From contig JAHDCT010000015.1 of assembly GCA_020629735.1 (NCBI GenBank), forward strand, positions 1 to 6,581: 6,581 nt of DNA. Direction: 5' to 3'. The translations under genes and the position numbers were made by a program. Within the stretch, counting starts at the first letter, position 1. Each line of letters begins with the position of its first letter. Positions 6,084-6,581 of this stretch are shown here, in pieces. The stretch is from a bacterium (GTDB lineage Bacteria > Patescibacteriota > Gracilibacteria > Absconditabacterales > Absconditicoccaceae). Below the pieces are notes generated by a model that was given only the letters and a program-made list of their open reading frames with translations, was not told the DNA's origin and ran no database searches.

Positions 6084-6581
6084 TTATTCTTCTAAACGGA
6101 GTTCTTCACGTTGACGCTGCATTCTTCTCATTTCTAATATTTCATTTACCGTCTCTTTTCCTATTTCCAACTGTCAATTCACCATCTTTGTCCCATATCC
6201 TGTAGAATACACAGTTGTTACCCTAGGGATATAAGGTGTTGCTGATTCCATTACTAAGATAGGGACTGACATTTCATTTGCAACTTTAGTTTGTAAAACT
6301 AGTGGAACAAGATTTGGCTGAAGCATTTGCTTGTCTCTAGCCCCTGTCATACGACTACTCCCTTCTATGTATAAATCTTTAAACTTTTCATGTAAGATTC
6401 AATCAAGTACTGGGTCTGCTGCAATTTGCTCTCCAGTCCGTTGCTCATAAACGTCAAGTCCTTTCTCCCTCTTATAAGCATTCACTGTCTTTTTCACTGA
6501 CCTTAAACTAGGATTTCGAAATCCTCTTTTATCTTTAAAACGACCTTTTTGTAATCGTTGATTCGCTTCGACTCGAAACTC
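6084..6581 (-). CDS. Unrecognised protein, C-terminal 165 residues (partial)
   Basis: The frame enters from the window edge and ends at TAA (6086-6084), so the N-terminus and true length are unknown. The start of the fragment is basic (LQKGRFKDKRGFRNPSLRSVKK), the middle mixed (YEQRTGEQIAADPVLDG, SSRMTGARDKQML), then a more hydrophobic part (NLVPLVLQTKVANEMSVPIL, then TPYIPRVTTVYSTGYGTK), and the end is a charged helix rich in Arg, Glu and Gln. No membrane segment or catalytic motif stands out. Only two of eleven glycines are TGA (6401-6399, 6176-6174). It lies 20 bases ahead of the NADAR gene on the same strand and is probably cotranscribed with it. If the pair were a toxin-antitoxin unit, the toxin would be this protein, but nothing visible here shows ADP-ribosyltransferase features. 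Confidence 0.75.

Noticed and set aside
5884..6114. A 76-codon plus-strand frame at the junction of the two minus-strand genes
   Set aside because: It is a shadow of the minus-strand genes, whose NADAR motifs and close spacing are convincing.
1..6581. CRISPR arrays, insertion sequences and tRNA genes
   Set aside because: Both strands were read for spaced direct repeats, transposase motifs with terminal repeats, and cloverleaf patterns; none was seen.

Overview
The window comes from a bacterium that reads UGA as glycine (genetic code 25), the code of Candidatus Gracilibacteria (BD1-5) and Absconditabacteria (SR1) in the Candidate Phyla Radiation. Every substantial gene is interrupted by TGA in the standard code and becomes one continuous, recognisable protein when TGA is read as Gly. 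TGA falls where the families require Gly: the PKGGLGAG motif of SecG, the first Gly of the GGQ motif of release factor 1, and the Gly after the second metal motif region of the site-2 protease. Real genes stop only at TAA or TAG. The DNA is AT-rich and clear Shine-Dalgarno sites are absent. The sequence does not decide between the two phyla.

Left part (1-660): on the minus strand lies the RNase P RNA gene rnpB, with a good sigma70-type promoter placed exactly to start at helix P1 and a U8 terminator at its end. Beyond it, also on the minus strand, are a small basic ORF and the start of a membrane protein that runs off the window.

Middle (660-4899): a 115-base divergent intergenic region with interleaved inverted and direct repeats is followed by a plus-strand cluster of four genes: secG (translocase subunit), a large membrane-anchored family-5 solute-binding-like protein that overlaps the end of secG, an M50 site-2 protease, and prfA (release factor 1). 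The cluster joins protein export, an extracytoplasmic binding protein, intramembrane proteolysis and termination at UAA/UAG. An RF1-only termination system fits an organism that has given up UGA as a stop.

Right part (4900-6581): two minus-strand genes converge on prfA. The downstream one encodes a 353-residue protein with a C-terminal NADAR domain (ADP-ribose/NAD-related glycosidase fold; some members remove ADP-ribose from guanosine as antitoxins of DarT1) and an unrecognised charged N-terminal half. The upstream one, cut by the window edge, is unrecognised. These two genes use TGA for about one third of their glycines (13 of 39) against about three quarters (57 of 78) in the plus-strand cluster, which suggests a different history. 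An ADP-ribosylation-linked module with an unknown partner is the most likely place for new biology in this window.
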